A DNA stretch of 37,060 nucleotides from Sphaerosporella brunnea (GCA_008704415.1 VXIS01000409.1:1-37060), one strand, 5' to 3'. Positions 9,285-20,335 are shown, counted from the stretch's first letter. Translations and numbers: made by a program. Notes: generated by a model not told the origin, from the letters alone.

Positions 9285-10554
9285 CTATCCCTGCCTATAA
9301 TTGAGGTAGTCTTCCCACATTTGTTGAGCAATCTTGTCTTGATATTCCGCTATGCACTTATCAATGAGGCCCTGCTCAATGCATCCACCATTCAGATCAT
9401 TGCCCTCACTCTCAGCCAGCTCATACTTTCCTTATCAGCTTCACTGTAAAAGCAATGTTCCCTGCCATGTGCTTCCTTGGGAAGAAAGTTGTGCAATGCA
9501 GTCGAGCTTGACTTCGTGTAAATGTTTGTACTCCGGTGCTTTTTTGCAAATAGGAAATTGCTTTTTCAGGACACCAAAAATCCTCTCAATGCAATTCCTC
9601 AGTTACGCGTGTTGCAGATTAAAAAGCTCGGTAGGAGTCGATGGTCTGTGATAGAAGTGAGTTTTGCACTTAGAAAAGTCTGTAGCGGTGTCTTGCCTCT
9701 ATGAGGCTCTTGCCTGCTCACGCAAATGATAGCGAATGCCTTGGTAAGGTGTTAAAAACGCTGCTTAAAGCCCATAGCCAGCACCAGTCAGATAAATACT
9801 ACCCTCCATCACTGGAAAATCATGCATCAAAGCATTCTCCAATACATGTGTATCATGGGCGCTGCCCTTCCAGCCAGCACACACATATGTAAAGTACAAG
9901 TCTAAGCTGCAGATAGTGAGGACATTTTGTGATAAATTGCCACTTCTGTTGCGGAAAGAAGCAGCCAGTGATGTGGGTACTTTGGCCGGGATGTGAGTAC
10001 CATCAATAGCACCTCGCACGGGGTCAAAATATAGCTGCATCTTCCTCTGGTCGCTCGTAATACGTTGTGGAATGACATCAAGTGGTGGGTGCATAAGCTC
10101 ACGATGAACGGCAACAAGTGCATTAAGAACCACGTGAAAATGCCTATCGCATGTGAGCTTTATGTAAGTTTTTGTCAGTGCACTCTGGGCTGTACCTAGT
10201 AATAGTTTCCCCTCTATGCTGAAATCGCTCTTGGGCTTGTCTGTTGGTGTTGTCCCTGCAGACAATGAACAGGAAGATGGCTAATTGCTTTTCCAGTGAA
10301 AAATTACGCCGTGTCCTTTCTAAAAGCTCACACTCCACCAAAAAATACCAAAGTGCTAAGAAGGTTTCCTTCGGTATATGAAAGCTCTCTTCAAAGTGTG
10401 TGGGGTAGCTGTCCAAAAGCTCCTTGACATAGGCAGCACCGGTGAGACGGGAAGTTTGCTTGCTCTTCTTGAGTTTTGCACTGTGCGTTAAAGCCACAGC
10501 TACAGCATCTTGTTTTACAGTAAGCAGAACAGTAGGAGAAAAGAAATCACACAT
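9285..10554 (-). pseudogene. PIF/Harbinger transposase (element C), inactive
   Basis: Starts at ATG 10554 (MCDFFSP). A 52-bp intron at 10144-10195 (GTACAG...GATAG) joins GETITR to HFHVVLNAL. Recognisable parts are AYVKELLDS, FEESFHIPKETFLAL, RDNTNRQAQERFQH, AIDGTHIPA (first catalytic Asp) and GSAHDTHVL. The usual DAGY motif reads GAGY: the second catalytic Asp is Gly (codon at 9783-9785). A stop follows at about 9765; further in frame are TPYQGIRYHLREQA, ELFNL and CIERIFGVLKK (third catalytic acid, Glu) and other stops, and the decayed C-terminus appears to end at DYLNYRQG, stop at 9285-9287. DDE loss plus several stops make it dead. I found no convincing terminal repeats for this element. 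Confidence 0.85.
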
Positions 10555-10559
10555 TTTTA

Positions 10560-10690
10560 TGGTTGCAGCGATTGCGGTAGTCGCAGGGGTTGCAGCGGCC
10601 GCAGCAGTCGCGATGGTCTCGGCGGTCACGACGGTCTCAGCGGTCGCGATGACGATGGTAGTCGTGATGGTGGTGGTGGTGATGGGACTT
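10560..10690. repeat. Degenerate GGTCGCGATGGT-like simple repeat
   Basis: A run of short imperfect repeats (GGTCTCGGCGGTCACGAC and similar) that grades into GGTGGTGGTGGTGATGG. Read in reverse it gives an Ala/Thr-rich extension upstream of the Harbinger C transposase start; that extension has no ATG of its own and is probably not translated. Confidence 0.6.
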
Positions 10691-11095
10691 GATAAAAAAA
10701 AATTTGCTGCATGGGTGGGGTCCGGGGTAAAGGAGTATGTGATACAAATAATTCGTGGTTGTAGCGTGAGGTAGTAGTAAAACGGACGTGAAAAGTACCT
10801 TTCAAGGTACCATGTTTGGAAGGACGCTTTGTCATGGAGGAAACGGACGATTCCATTTCAGAAACGGCCTTGTTGTCCATTCCGAATACCCCAAAGTTGA
10901 GCAAAATGGAAGGACCCCTGCTAACAGACGAAACCGTCCATTTCACGCGTATCCAGACTCGTCCTTAATGTGCGTTGAGGGTTGACAAGGAGGGTCATAT
11001 GACATCTTGTATATCTCTTCGTTCAATTTCAAGGACTTGGCTTATCTGGCTTGGCGCAGGTGCTTAATTGTGATTCATGCCCGCGTTCATACTTT

Positions 11096-11157
11096 TTCTA
11101 TTTACAATTTCTTTATTTACAATCCTGTATTTACAATTCCTTTATTTACAATTCTTC
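11096..11157. repeat. AT-rich tandem repeat (TATTTACAATTCCTT-like, 4 copies)
   Basis: Four copies of ATTTACAAT, mostly 14-16 bp apart, just beyond the Cys-rich end of the piggyBac-like remnant. It may be subterminal sequence of that element, but no TIR was found. Confidence 0.75.
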
Positions 11158-11164
11158 AAGATAG

Positions 11165-12993
11165 ATCCTCCCACAAAATTCTTTACAGAGTGGTACATTG
11201 CATTGCAGACATTCAAAGGCAGTCTGACGCTTTTTAAAAGCTCTTAGAATGTTTTCAATAGTTTTTATGACGTCCATCTGCTCCCTTCGCTGTATTCAAA
11301 CCAGACAACAAACACCCCAAAATTTGGTCCTGTCTGTCATACATCCAATTTGATGACGGCAAGGACACTTTTGCAGGGGTGACGGTTCATAATTTTTGCC
11401 CACATATCCTCATTGACAAACCAATTTTGAACTCGTCCAATATTAGATTTGGGTGCCACCAAGGTGCACTTCAATCTTTGTCCCTAAAACAAAACAAAAC
11501 CCCATCATCTTCGTCATCAAACTCAGTGTCACTCAAAGCAGTAAAGAGGTCTTGCACGACAAAATTTCGCTTGACCCCTACAAGCCTGTCACCTTGTCTG
11601 ATGAATTCTGCAGGTAGCGCCAACCCAGTTGAGTAGCCGTCCATGAGTGAGTTGTCATTCGTGACCGCAGCTTTTTCAAGCATTCAGGAGTTAGAAAAGT
11701 CCTAGGAGTGAAAGAGCATCAAAAGCTACCTATTGCTTACTTACAAGCACGGCCTCTTGGCCGTCCCCTTCTTTTATCTCTCACCAGGCCTCCTACGGAG
11801 CCAGTTGAAGTGTCACCCGTGAGTAAGCTGCTGCCTGTGATTGAGTCACGGACATAACAGATGGCATCTAGCTTATTGTTGGGAAATATGTGTAGCTTGA
11901 AATAATATGTTGTCTGTTACTGTTCAACTGTGCTGAAATCCATTCTCCTCGCTCTTGTGAAGTGGCGGAGTGATGTTGCAACGCCAAGTCACCCTAGAGT
12001 TCTTAATGTTAAGCGCAGCTGAAAACACCGCTGTTCCCAGAATGGGGGGTATACCGTATATACGAGGTTTTACGGTACAATGCTGTGGGAACTCCTGACT
12101 GCGCATCCAGTAGTCGTCAACCCGTGAGTCGTCACTTCCAAGCTGTACAACTTAATTAAGTGTAAGTTCGCTTACCTGCGCAGACCGGAAAACACCCATA
12201 TAAATCGCAAGTGCTATAAATACAAAAAGCTCAGCTGCGGAGGTCTCCCTCCATTTTTGGCAATTCTATCTGTTGTGCCTCAAGCGTGAGCATACACATT
12301 GGTGTTGTCTGCCAATATTTTAAATACCCCACTGTCGAAACAAAGCTTGAAAAACCGCGCTGGATGACCTTATGGTGTTTTAGGGTCTTCTCCAATAGCC
12401 GCAATATTTGCTCTATCGCTCCCAGTACTTTCTCCAGCCCAAGTACTTGCGCTCTCTGCCTGTGAATTGAACCCCACACAACTCTTTAAATCCCTTCTGC
12501 TGTACCCTGTTGTGCAGAAACTTCCTGTAGTGTGATTTGTAGAGATGTTGATTGCCCAGTAGACATATTGCCACAGCTTGTTAGGTAGCAGAACGCGGCG
12601 GTCCTGCAGTTGCGCTGGGTGCTAAAACAGTTCAAAAGGTGATACGCTCTGCAGGGGCTGGGCAGGGATGGGAGGCGCTCGCCTTCTTCCTCCTTAAGGC
12701 GCTTTTTGGGATGCTTCGTCATCTTCTTCATCTTCCTCATCTTTACCTTCCTGTAACCCCAAGTCTGCCAACTCAACTTCCTCTGCTTCATTAACCCAGC
12801 CCTCTTTTGCCATCAGCTGTCCGTTGTCGCTTTCAGACGCCACATTTATCTTGGAAGTGCGCTCTGCGGTGGTGTCAGTGCTGTGCTCGGCGGTGGTCTG
12901 GACTCTGTACTCGGCACTAATCTCAACGCTGTGCTCAGCAGTGCAAGCAACAGCTTGGAAAGCGATTGTTACACTCACCTCCAACAGTATCAT
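11165..12993 (-). pseudogene. piggyBac-like transposase remnant
   Basis: Reverse-strand pieces follow the order of a piggyBac (DDE_Tnp_1_7) protein. An acidic N-terminal region (12694-12993: GKDEEDEEDD) comes first. Then, near 12310-12350, FKLCFDSGVFKILADNTNVY resembles the start of the transposase domain, where relatives have 'FF...VF..I...TN.YA'. FIALAIYMGVFR (about 12200-12235) and DDYW (about 12105-12120) match the next landmarks. Near the far end CLQCNVPLCKEFC (about 11178-11220) looks like the C-terminal Cys-rich domain (CxxCxVPLC). The middle with the catalytic Asp residues is not recognisable and stops are frequent. The 11471-11683 reverse stretch is open but unassigned. Family call is moderate; it is surely non-functional. 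Confidence 0.5.
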
Positions 12994-13058
12994 TTCTGGT
13001 ACCCCTTTACGAGTTATGCCTACATCACCCTAAGGGTTACTCAACGGTTTATTGACGT

Positions 13059-13093
13059 TGATGATTATCAACAGTGAGGCTGTATAATCATCA
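13059..13093. other. Hairpin (10-bp perfect stem)
   Basis: TGATGATTAT (13059-13068) and its exact inverse ATAATCATCA (13084-13093) flank a 15-nt loop. No poly-T tail or gene end is adjacent, so a terminator call is not supported. Confidence 0.6.
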
Positions 13094-13159
13094 GTGAGTT
13101 CACTCTATCAGGAAGTGTCCAAAGAGTTACAAGACTTACGTTATAATGGCGGTGATGAA

Positions 13160-13405
13160 GTTAGTTGCTGGAACTCATTGTAAAAGTGTTCTTTTCTGGG
13201 GGCATAATAAATCACCATGCGTTCTGGAGGCATAATAACTCACCATGCGTACGCATACAAGTGAATAATGACAACTGTATTGGACTAACACCTTGCAGTT
13301 GTCACAAATTATTCACCGTAAGTTATATGGCAAAAAGTTGTTAGTTGCAGGTTCCCATAGAAAAATTGTTCTTTCCAGGGTACAAAATAACTCTCATTAC
13401 GTTGC
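13160..13405. repeat. Hairpin-rich repeat cluster, MITE-like
   Basis: Two related blocks begin GTTAGTTGC at 13160 and 13340 and continue with CATTGTAAAAGTGTTCTTTTC or similar. Between them are a 28-bp direct repeat (GGCATAATAA...CACCATGCGT, twice in 13198-13250), a perfect 12-bp palindrome ATGCGTACGCAT (13245-13256), and a hairpin with arms GTGAATAATGACAACTG (13261-13277) and CAGTTGTCACAAATTATTCAC (13296-13316, with three extra bases). No target duplication was found, so a transposon origin is a suggestion only. Confidence 0.6.
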
Positions 13406-14330
13406 GTCTGACCGTTAAACCGAAATGTACTCAGTCAGTATACGAGGGGAGCACCTGTGACAAGACTTGATCAGTACTAAAGTCACTTCGGCAATGGGTC
13501 ATCACGTCATAGCTACTGCAGCACTTCAATAGAGCATTCTAGGCATTAAAGCTTATGCGTTCAATCTCGCCAAAGCTGCAGAAGAGTGTCCAAGTTGGAG
13601 TGAGGGTTATCTATAATCTCTGGCTAGTCAAAGGAGCTCGGTACCGTTACGTGGTAATCGGGGCAATGGTTCATCCGAGGATTGGAAATTAACTTTGAGG
13701 CTCAAAGGCAAATCCGTCAGGATATAACCTAAGAGGTTTCCCTCGAGATGAGAGATCATCAGAGTTAGCAGACATCGTTTTTAGATATTGTAAGGTTCAG
13801 CCTTAACAATATTATCGTTACCATATTCGTTTCAAATCTTTATCCAATTTTACCTTCTGTACAAATATCCTCGTACCATTAGCGAATGTTTACCCATCAC
13901 GTATCTGCAAGCTCTTTGTCTAATAAGTGTCTTTTCCTTAGAAAAGGATTACTGTTAGGCCTATCTTCCTTGTACCCGGTTTAGTGAATCTAGTGGGTTT
14001 TACAGCGGTGGCAGAAGCTCTGGCAGAAGCTCGGCAAGCTTGGGCTTTGGTGTTGCTAGCACAGACCATCTACAATGCCAATTAGCTTGTTCAACCCTAT
14101 GAAGTAATTTCAGAGTAGTATTTTAACGTTTTCAGATTTTCTGGGACGTTTGGGAATGTTTTCTCGCTATTTCATGGTTGGATTGAGGTGTTAAATGCTG
14201 TTGTGGTGAGCTCACCGGCGCTAAAAAATTTACATTGACACTAAAAGTGTACAATTCACAGTACCCAACAAAGGGATAAACACACTCGCACACAATGTAA
14301 AAGCTATCTTCCTTTGTACTTGGGTGTAGG
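13406..14330. other. Intergenic DNA, nothing recognised
   Basis: No open frame of note, repeat family or RNA gene could be supported here. A short direct repeat, GGCAGAAGCTC, lies at about 14010-14035. Confidence 0.5.
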
Positions 14331-14890
14331 GGAAAGCCGGGCCCCGTTCCTAAAACGGTAGTGAGTCACAGTGGCAAAGCACACGTTTTAGACTGATTAG
14401 GATAATCTGTAGCGGTATAGGTCGGAGGGTAGTTGGAGGGGGCCCAAGGTACTCGTGCGGTCGGAGGTTATGGGTCGGAGATAGGGCTTCCGTACGGAGA
14501 TCGCAGTCAAGTTGGAGGCGAGGTTCGAGTATGGAAGTCGGGATCGGAGCTGAGTCGGAAGCGAGGTTCGGATATGGGAGTCGGAGATCAGAGTCGGGAT
14601 CCGGGCGTGCTGAGCACGTGCGTCGGACGGGGTTCAGGACGAAGACTAAGAGGTGCCCAGCACGGAATTCGAGACAAGGTTCGAGGAGGTGAACAGATGT
14701 GCTTAGATTGTAGTACAAAGGTTTAGTGAAGAAAGAAGGAAAGAAAGAAAGAACAAAACAAACGAAGCCGCTCTATATATACCCCGCCGTCACGTGACCA
14801 CGGTGCGCCGCGTCATGTGACACCCTAACCCTAACGCCGAGCCTTCACTTAACCTTGCGTCGTGACAGAATCTAAGTGTTCTTTCATGAT
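14331..14890. other. TCGGAG-rich repeat DNA with promoter-like end
   Basis: 14425-14640 consists of degenerate TCGGAG/GTCGGGATC repeats. Then come an AAAGAAAG run (about 14733-14752), TATATATA (about 14773-14780), CACGTGACC and CATGTGACA (about 14792-14822), and two telomere-like CCCTAA units (14823-14836). The order of TATA and E-box-like sites would fit an old LTR or promoter, but no paired LTR or gene was found. Confidence 0.4.
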
Positions 14891-14939
14891 TACAAGGCGT
14901 GAGCAAAAAACGTCAGGCTCCGGATTTTCTATCTACTCT

Positions 14940-15505
14940 AATATGGTATTGCATTGCATCCAGCATCAATAACTTTCTGCAAACGTCCAAACATGCTTCT
15001 AATCAAGCTATCCAGATGTTCTTCGGTGATCGCATCCCATATCGTCGTAACACACCTCTTTACATTGCTCACTCAGCCAAATATCTCCCCTAGCTAAGTC
15101 TCAATATCCACTCACAAACATTCAATCGGGTTCAAGTCCAAAGATTGTGCTGGCCACCGAATGACATCCATCTCGTTCAAGGCCTGATAATCCTTAGCCC
15201 GTTTCTTGTGCCTTGGTGCCCCGTCTTCAACAACCATTGTCCACCCATATTCTTCACAGCAGCGATGCCAAAAGGGAACCAGATGTGGCTTCATCACTGG
15301 CTCCACGTAAAACTAAGGGTTGACTTTTGCTTTGCCGGGTATCCAAACAAAAAAGGACTTTAGGTTTCCACAGAAGGCTTACCAAGCCATTTTGCTTGCG
15401 CATCCTTGTTCGAAAGTTTCATCGACGCAGTCGGGATGATATTCTTCGTCCGCGGCGCGTGCTTACGTAAAGTGATTATCTGCATTCTCTCATCTCGAGT
15501 CATTT
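14940..15505 (-). pseudogene. Tc1/mariner-family transposase remnant
   Basis: Reverse strand. The clear part reads MKPHLVPFWHRCCEEYGW, then VVEDGAPRHKK, VIRWPAQSLDLNPIE and, after stops, TTIWDAITEEHLDSLIRSM and KVIDAGCNA. This matches the C-terminal half of the Tc1 DDE domain: the second catalytic Asp in EDGAP, the SPDLNPIE block (here SLDLNPIE), and the closing 'I..M..R.Q.VI.A'. At least four stops or frameshifts are present, and the N-terminal helix-turn-helix is not visible. The element is dead, but the class can move TA-flanked MITEs like those elsewhere in the window. Confidence 0.8.
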
Positions 15506-15972
15506 TCAAGTGTTGCTTGCCTGGTGGTGGTGCCCTTCAACTTCATGATTGACGGTTGTTGTGTGTTTGTCGGTGGTTGTGTAGTGTTGTGTGCACCCAA
15601 GGATACCAGCTGGCCATTTTCTGTGGTTAGAAACCCACGATATCTTTTCAGGAAGGGGCCCGACTTACTCTTGTACCCTAGTACTTCTCTCGCACAACCA
15701 CTACCTCTCACTTAAACTAGAAGCACAAACATCGCTTTAAGTTGTTGTAAGTCATTTATAGCATGCTGTTTATTTTTCCTGATTTTTTTTTGTAACCTCA
15801 CAACTTAGTAGGTACAGAATCAATGCCAATATGTATGTATATATGCTTTTTTGTCCAAAAACAGAATGGCTTTTGGATTATGAAGCGTTTGGATACTCTA
15901 CACCAACGATGTCCTTACGAGTTATGTCTTCATAATACCACCACAACCTAAATAACAACTTTCATTGTATTA

Positions 15973-16328
15973 GAAGTATTCAATTTGGCTGAAAACGGCA
16001 CCATATAGGGGTTGCCGATTGGCGATCGCATCATAGGTAGCTGTATTTGAATACCCCCAATAAAAGATGCCTGAAATTAGGCATATTATGCGCCGTAAAA
16101 ATTGTTTCCTCTTATCACTTGTTTTGTGCCTGATTCCAGTGAATGTGAGTGCTAGCAAGTGAGCCGCGATTTTTTTGTGGAGGGCAATAATCGGTGGGGT
16201 ATTTGGAGCTTTATTGATCCCCGACCATCATTAAAATGAAAGGGCATATTATGTGCCTAAAATGAAAAGTAGACGTCCATATTCTGGTACCCATATATGG
16301 TGACGTTTTCATCCAAATTGAATACCCC
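15973..16328. mobile_element. MITE, 356 bp, TA-flanked
   Basis: Terminal inverted repeats of about 40 bp: the left arm from 15973 reads GAAGTATTCAATTTGG and continues with GAAAACGGCACCATATA; the right arm ends CCAAATTGAATACCCC at 16328, with GGTGACGTTTTC further in. TA occurs at both edges (15971-15972 and 16329-16330). No coding capacity. The TA duplication suggests Tc1/mariner mobilisation. Confidence 0.75.
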
Positions 16329-16330
16329 TA

Positions 16331-17367
16331 CTTTGAAATAATAGATCAATTTATAGAATTTCAATAATTATGGTAACATTGTGAAACTGGGCATTGTGGT
16401 GGACTGAGAAGCTCGATTTGGAAAATGAAGGCGTTGTCACGCCACTTTTTGTATGGGGCCCGTTACAAAATCTCATCTCGCGACTTATTTATTGTGTTTT
16501 CAGATTGTGAAAAATTTGAGTGCCCTTTCAGGAGGCAACAGTTCAGATAATTTCCAAGCTTGTCCTCAAAGGCTGAATTTTTAGAACCAGAGGAAGGTGT
16601 TTTTTTGGGTAGCTGAACCTAGCTACTTTGGTTGTAAAACGGCAAAGCTGCGAATTCTTGACTGTTTGTGTTTTTCTTTTTGACTACCTACCGGGCTATC
16701 GATGCTTTCTTGTTTATAATCAACGTGGCGGAGACTTACCGCCATTGCTGCATCAAGGGCAACATGCAGCTGGGTAAGGGGCCATTGTGTCCTTCCTTCT
16801 ATGTCGAGGGCGTAAGCACATCCAGCATAAGTCACAATTTTGATCAAGTGATGAAATGGTCATTTTGGAATGAATCCCATTGCTCCTAGGACTCCGTGTT
16901 GTGCTGACGGCCACTGCACTCAGAAGATATACTTGGACGAGGGTCGCTGGTTTGTCAATGGTGTCGAGGTCCCATGCGCAACGTTATACTACCTAGGCCA
17001 CTCCTTTGGCCAAGATGGTTCGAGTGATATTTCGCGTTCCCCGCCTTTTTTTGCGCACTCCGCCCAGTTGCTTGAAACGGACACCTGAATTAATTGCATA
17101 CTGGAGCCCCCTGAGATAATTGGGAGGCGGGGGAGAGTGAGGATACGGCACAGGTACGGACGAACACAAAAGCCATCCATATGGCGCATTCCCCTCTGAC
17201 AGGATCTCGGAGTGGAGGAGCCGCCCATGGAGTTAAACTGGTTGTAAATTCTGATTTCTTCGACCTAGCACCCAACTAATGAGATGTACCAAGGATGAAA
17301 AAAAAAGCAACTTGTTGATGGGGAAAAAGGGTCGAAACTGCTGCCCACCACCTCAGCCCGGCTCAGG
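16331..17367. other. Intergenic DNA upstream of the peroxiredoxin gene
   Basis: Open frames here are short and show no domain. I see no repeat or RNA gene. Confidence 0.5.
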
Positions 17368-17374
17368 TATAAAT
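17368..17374 (+). promoter_or_regulatory. TATA box and pyrimidine-rich leader of the peroxiredoxin gene
   Basis: TATAAAT lies about 160 bp before the ATG at 17532 and is followed by a long C/T-rich stretch (about 17395-17515), the usual fungal pattern around transcription starts. Confidence 0.55.
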
Positions 17375-17531
17375 TCCCTCACAACACAACACGTCCCCTA
17401 TTCCTCCTCCTCACTCCACTTCACACCTCTCACTTCGCCTCGCCAACGTGTTACTTTCCCTTGCCTCTCCCTTGACTGTTTGACGCGTTCGGCAATCCTC
17501 CCTTCACACGATCACCGCGACATATTTATCA

Positions 17532-18355
17532 ATGTCGGCTCCCCCTGTTGTCCTCCGCCGCAGCACGCGTAACGCGGCCAAACGGGAGTCGCCTGCAGTA
17601 GACCCCAAGGAAACTGCTGCGCCCGCACCAAAGAAGAAGCGCACAACCACTACTGCGATCGAAAAGAAGCCTGCAGCAGAGAAGAAGGCTGCTGCACCCA
17701 AGAAGGCTACTGCACCCAAGAAGACAGCCGCCGCTCCAGCTGTAGTGGGCGCGACGAGCTCCGATGGAGCTACTAGCAGCGTGTTAAAGGAAGGAGATGA
17801 ACTCCCCGAGGATCTTCCCGAGATCCAGACGCACGCTGGCGAAACCACCACACTCTCTGCCCTTGTCAAGGCGGCCGAAAAGGGAATTGTGATATTCGCC
17901 TACCCCAAAGGTGCACATCTTCCAGAGTGGCTGTCAATCGTGGATGTGCGCGCTGCTGACGATGCTGTTTTTTTTTTTTTTTTTTTCTAGCCTCGACTCC
18001 AGGATGCACGACTCAGGCATGTGCCTTTCGGGACTCCACCGCATCCTTCAACGACGCTGGTTATGCGATCTATGGACTCAGCGGTGACTCCCCATCGGCC
18101 AACGAAAAGTTTAAGACCAAGCAAAATCTCGCCGACATCACTCTGCTCTGCGACCCGAAGTACGAGCTGCACGCGAGGCTCAATGTCAAGAAGGAGCCGA
18201 AGGGCACCGTACGTAGCATTGTGGTGATTAGCAAGAGTGACGACAAGGCCGTGATCCTGAAGAAGTCACCGGCTTCCCCGGCCCAGAGTGTTGAGATGGC
18301 ACAGAAGGCCATTGGCATCTCTGAAGCCAAAGCGCCGGAAGTCAAAGCGGATTGA
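17532..18355 (+). CDS. dot5: Peroxiredoxin Q / nuclear thiol peroxidase (Dot5-like)
   Basis: Two exons, 17532-17910 and 17991-18355, give 247 residues. The 80-bp intron (17911-17990, GTGCAC...TTCTAG) ends in a run of 20 T. It splits an Ala codon and joins FAYPK to the active site STPGCTTQAC: the peroxidatic Cys of TPGC and a resolving Cys five residues later, the arrangement of the BCP/PrxQ class. The N-terminal 80 residues are Lys/Ala-rich with KKKR, like a nuclear localisation signal and as in yeast Dot5. The enzyme reduces peroxides and is expected to be recycled by thioredoxin. The tail after the fold (ISEAKAPEVKAD) is short. It converges on SWC4, 265 bp away. Confidence 0.93.
17911..17990 (+). 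other. Intron with T20 polypyrimidine tract
   Basis: GT at 17911 and CTAG at 17987-17990. The T-run before the acceptor could vary in length between strains. Splicing here is required to assemble the catalytic loop of the peroxiredoxin. Confidence 0.85.
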
Positions 18356-18620
18356 AAAGCTTGTTGGCGAGTTTCCTTTTTGTTCCTTTTGTCTCTTTTC
18401 AGGATAGCGTTGTGCGGTACCAATATCATTTGAGCATGAGCGAGCCAGCATTAATTGATTGATTCAACCAATGGAAAATTATCACGTCACTGCGAAATGT
18501 GTTGGTCAGCAAAGGCGCTTTCTCCCACAATCCGGTGAACCATGAGTAATTGCAAACAAGCCCATTAACTTCGTATGTGGTGATAATACATGATCCAATA
18601 ACTCGACCCAGGAACTTTCA
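18356..18620. other. Convergent 3' flanks of DOT5 and SWC4
   Basis: 265 bp shared by the 3' ends of two converging genes. It presumably holds both 3' UTRs. No further feature seen. Confidence 0.6.
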
Positions 18621-20070
18621 TCAACCCTCTTTCAATTCCAACTGCGCCTTGAGGACTCGTGCTTCTTGCTCCAGCTTGTCTAAAAGCTTCTTGCTGTCCA
18701 ACAACACACCAACCGCATTTTGTAGTTGCTCATATCTCTGTACTGCACTCGCTGTCGGCATCGTCAACCGCGGAGCAATGCCCAATTGAGTGAGAGCGGT
18801 TGCAACTTTTGCAGCAGTTGCTCCTTTAACATTACTAGCGACCATTCCAGATCGTAGTTTGACACCTGAGGACAATTTCTCGTGGTAGGAGACGCCGTAG
18901 AGTTGCTCTTCCTCCTGCGTCAACTTCCTGACTTGTCGCTTGAGGTCCTTTCCGTCTTTCTCCTTCGCGCTCCCTCCAATACCAGGCCTATCGATAGAGT
19001 TTGCTGATGTAGGGGTTTGTTGAGCTGCATCCGCACCACTGCCCTGTCCCAGCGCGACCGATTTCCTCTTTTTACTTTTATCCGAGCTGGACAACATCAT
19101 GTCTCGTAGATGAGCAAGGCCCTGACTGCCAGTGTACGGTTGGATCGATCCAGTCGTTGTTGGGAAATTGAGTCGCTGATAAAAATCTCTTCGCTCTTCG
19201 AACATCTTCTCTTGATTGGCGACGATCCGTTTCAGCTCTGTCAACAGCATCTCTTCCTCCGCAAATTGTTGCTGGGTCTTGTTGAACTGCCGCTCCGCCA
19301 TCGATCTGCGCATTACTTCGCGTTCCTTGTCGAAATTGTATAGATTAAACTGGTTCAATACTTCGGGGCTCATTTGGCCCATCGGCGTACGCAATTCCAT
19401 GAGGCTTCGGCAAGAAGCATAATATCGCGCTTTGAGATCTTCTAAGCTGCGCTGCTTGCTGGGCCACTCGTAACGGTCCCATATGATGGGAAATCGCAGG
19501 TCGTATTCGCGGCACATGGAGAAAAGATAGTCCGTCTCTTCGCGGGACCAGTCGTCATTCTTGAGCATTTCATATTCTCCATCGGTATACTGAGGAACAT
19601 CCACCTGAACATTGAACTTGCTAAACCGATAAGCAAGTCCGTCCGGTGTATCGCTTTTCCGTTCCCAGTGGTGGAGGACGAGGCCGTCACTGCGTGCTGG
19701 ATTTTCAAATCCTTTCCATACCCTGGGAAAGATGGAAAATCAGCAATGAATGAAGGGCAATAAGCACAGTCGTTGGAAAGTGTCACGAACCATGGGTTCG
19801 CTTTACCCATCCATCGGGGCCTCTCTTTGAATTTGTTTTCGACGATCGCGACTGGGGGAGGGTTCTCACCGAGGAGTGCGAACAGCTCTCGAGTGATCCC
19901 ATCTGAACCGTGCATGCGTCAGCAAGTTTACTCCGACAATGAGTAGGAAAGAGCATTAGACCTGGCCGCTTTTCCACAGTCTTCTGTTTTTTTGATGGAG
20001 GAGGTCGAGGAAGCCCTTCAACTGGGGCTGTGATGTCCATCACATCACGAACATCCTGGAAGCCGCTCAT
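18621..20070 (-). CDS. swc4: SWR1/NuA4 complex subunit Swc4 (Eaf2, DMAP1 homologue)
   Basis: Three exons on the reverse strand (20070-19962, 19902-19791, 19722-18621) with introns of 59 and 68 bp keep one frame of 440 residues. The N-terminus holds RDVMDI, then KKQKTVEKRPDGITRELFAL, and KFKERPRWMGK, the conserved opening of Swc4/DMAP1. A SANT-type segment follows (DDWSREETDYLFSMCREYDLR...EDLKARYY), then a long charged helix (about 225-265) and LKRQVRKLTQEEEQLYGVSYHEKL. The family is a subunit shared by the SWR1 H2A.Z-exchange and NuA4 acetyltransferase complexes in the nucleus. The start was chosen because all conserved N-terminal blocks follow it. It is divergent from SPC25. Confidence 0.95.
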
Positions 20071-20335
20071 GATCAGGAAGAGTCGTTATCGCGTGAGGGC
20101 GAGAATCTTTGTGGTGGTGGTGGTAGTGGTTGATTGATTGCCTGGGTTGTTTGTTTGGTGAGATGAGAAAAGTGGAGCTCGTGTTTGAGCTGCAGGCAGC
20201 AAAACCTTTGGTTGGTTGGCCGTGGTTGCCATCGAAACGGCTTTTCGAAAAACAAACCAACATCAACCAACCTCAAACCACAGACATCCCCTGAGCCAAA
20301 ACCGCACCTTCTTACTGTTTGAACCTGCATTTGAG
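20071..20335. promoter_or_regulatory. Divergent promoter between SWC4 and SPC25
   Basis: 265 bp separate the two ATGs. The interval holds alternating CAACCAAC/GGTTGGTT and ATTGATTG motifs but no clear TATA box, as is common for fungal housekeeping genes. It probably drives both genes. Confidence 0.6.

Noticed and set aside
14823..14836. Telomere or interstitial telomeric repeat (CCCTAA)
   Set aside because: Only two units are present; chance or promoter sequence is as likely.
15129..15150. tRNA-like GGTTCAAGTCC box
   Set aside because: No A box or clover-leaf could be drawn, and it lies inside the Tc1 transposase remnant.
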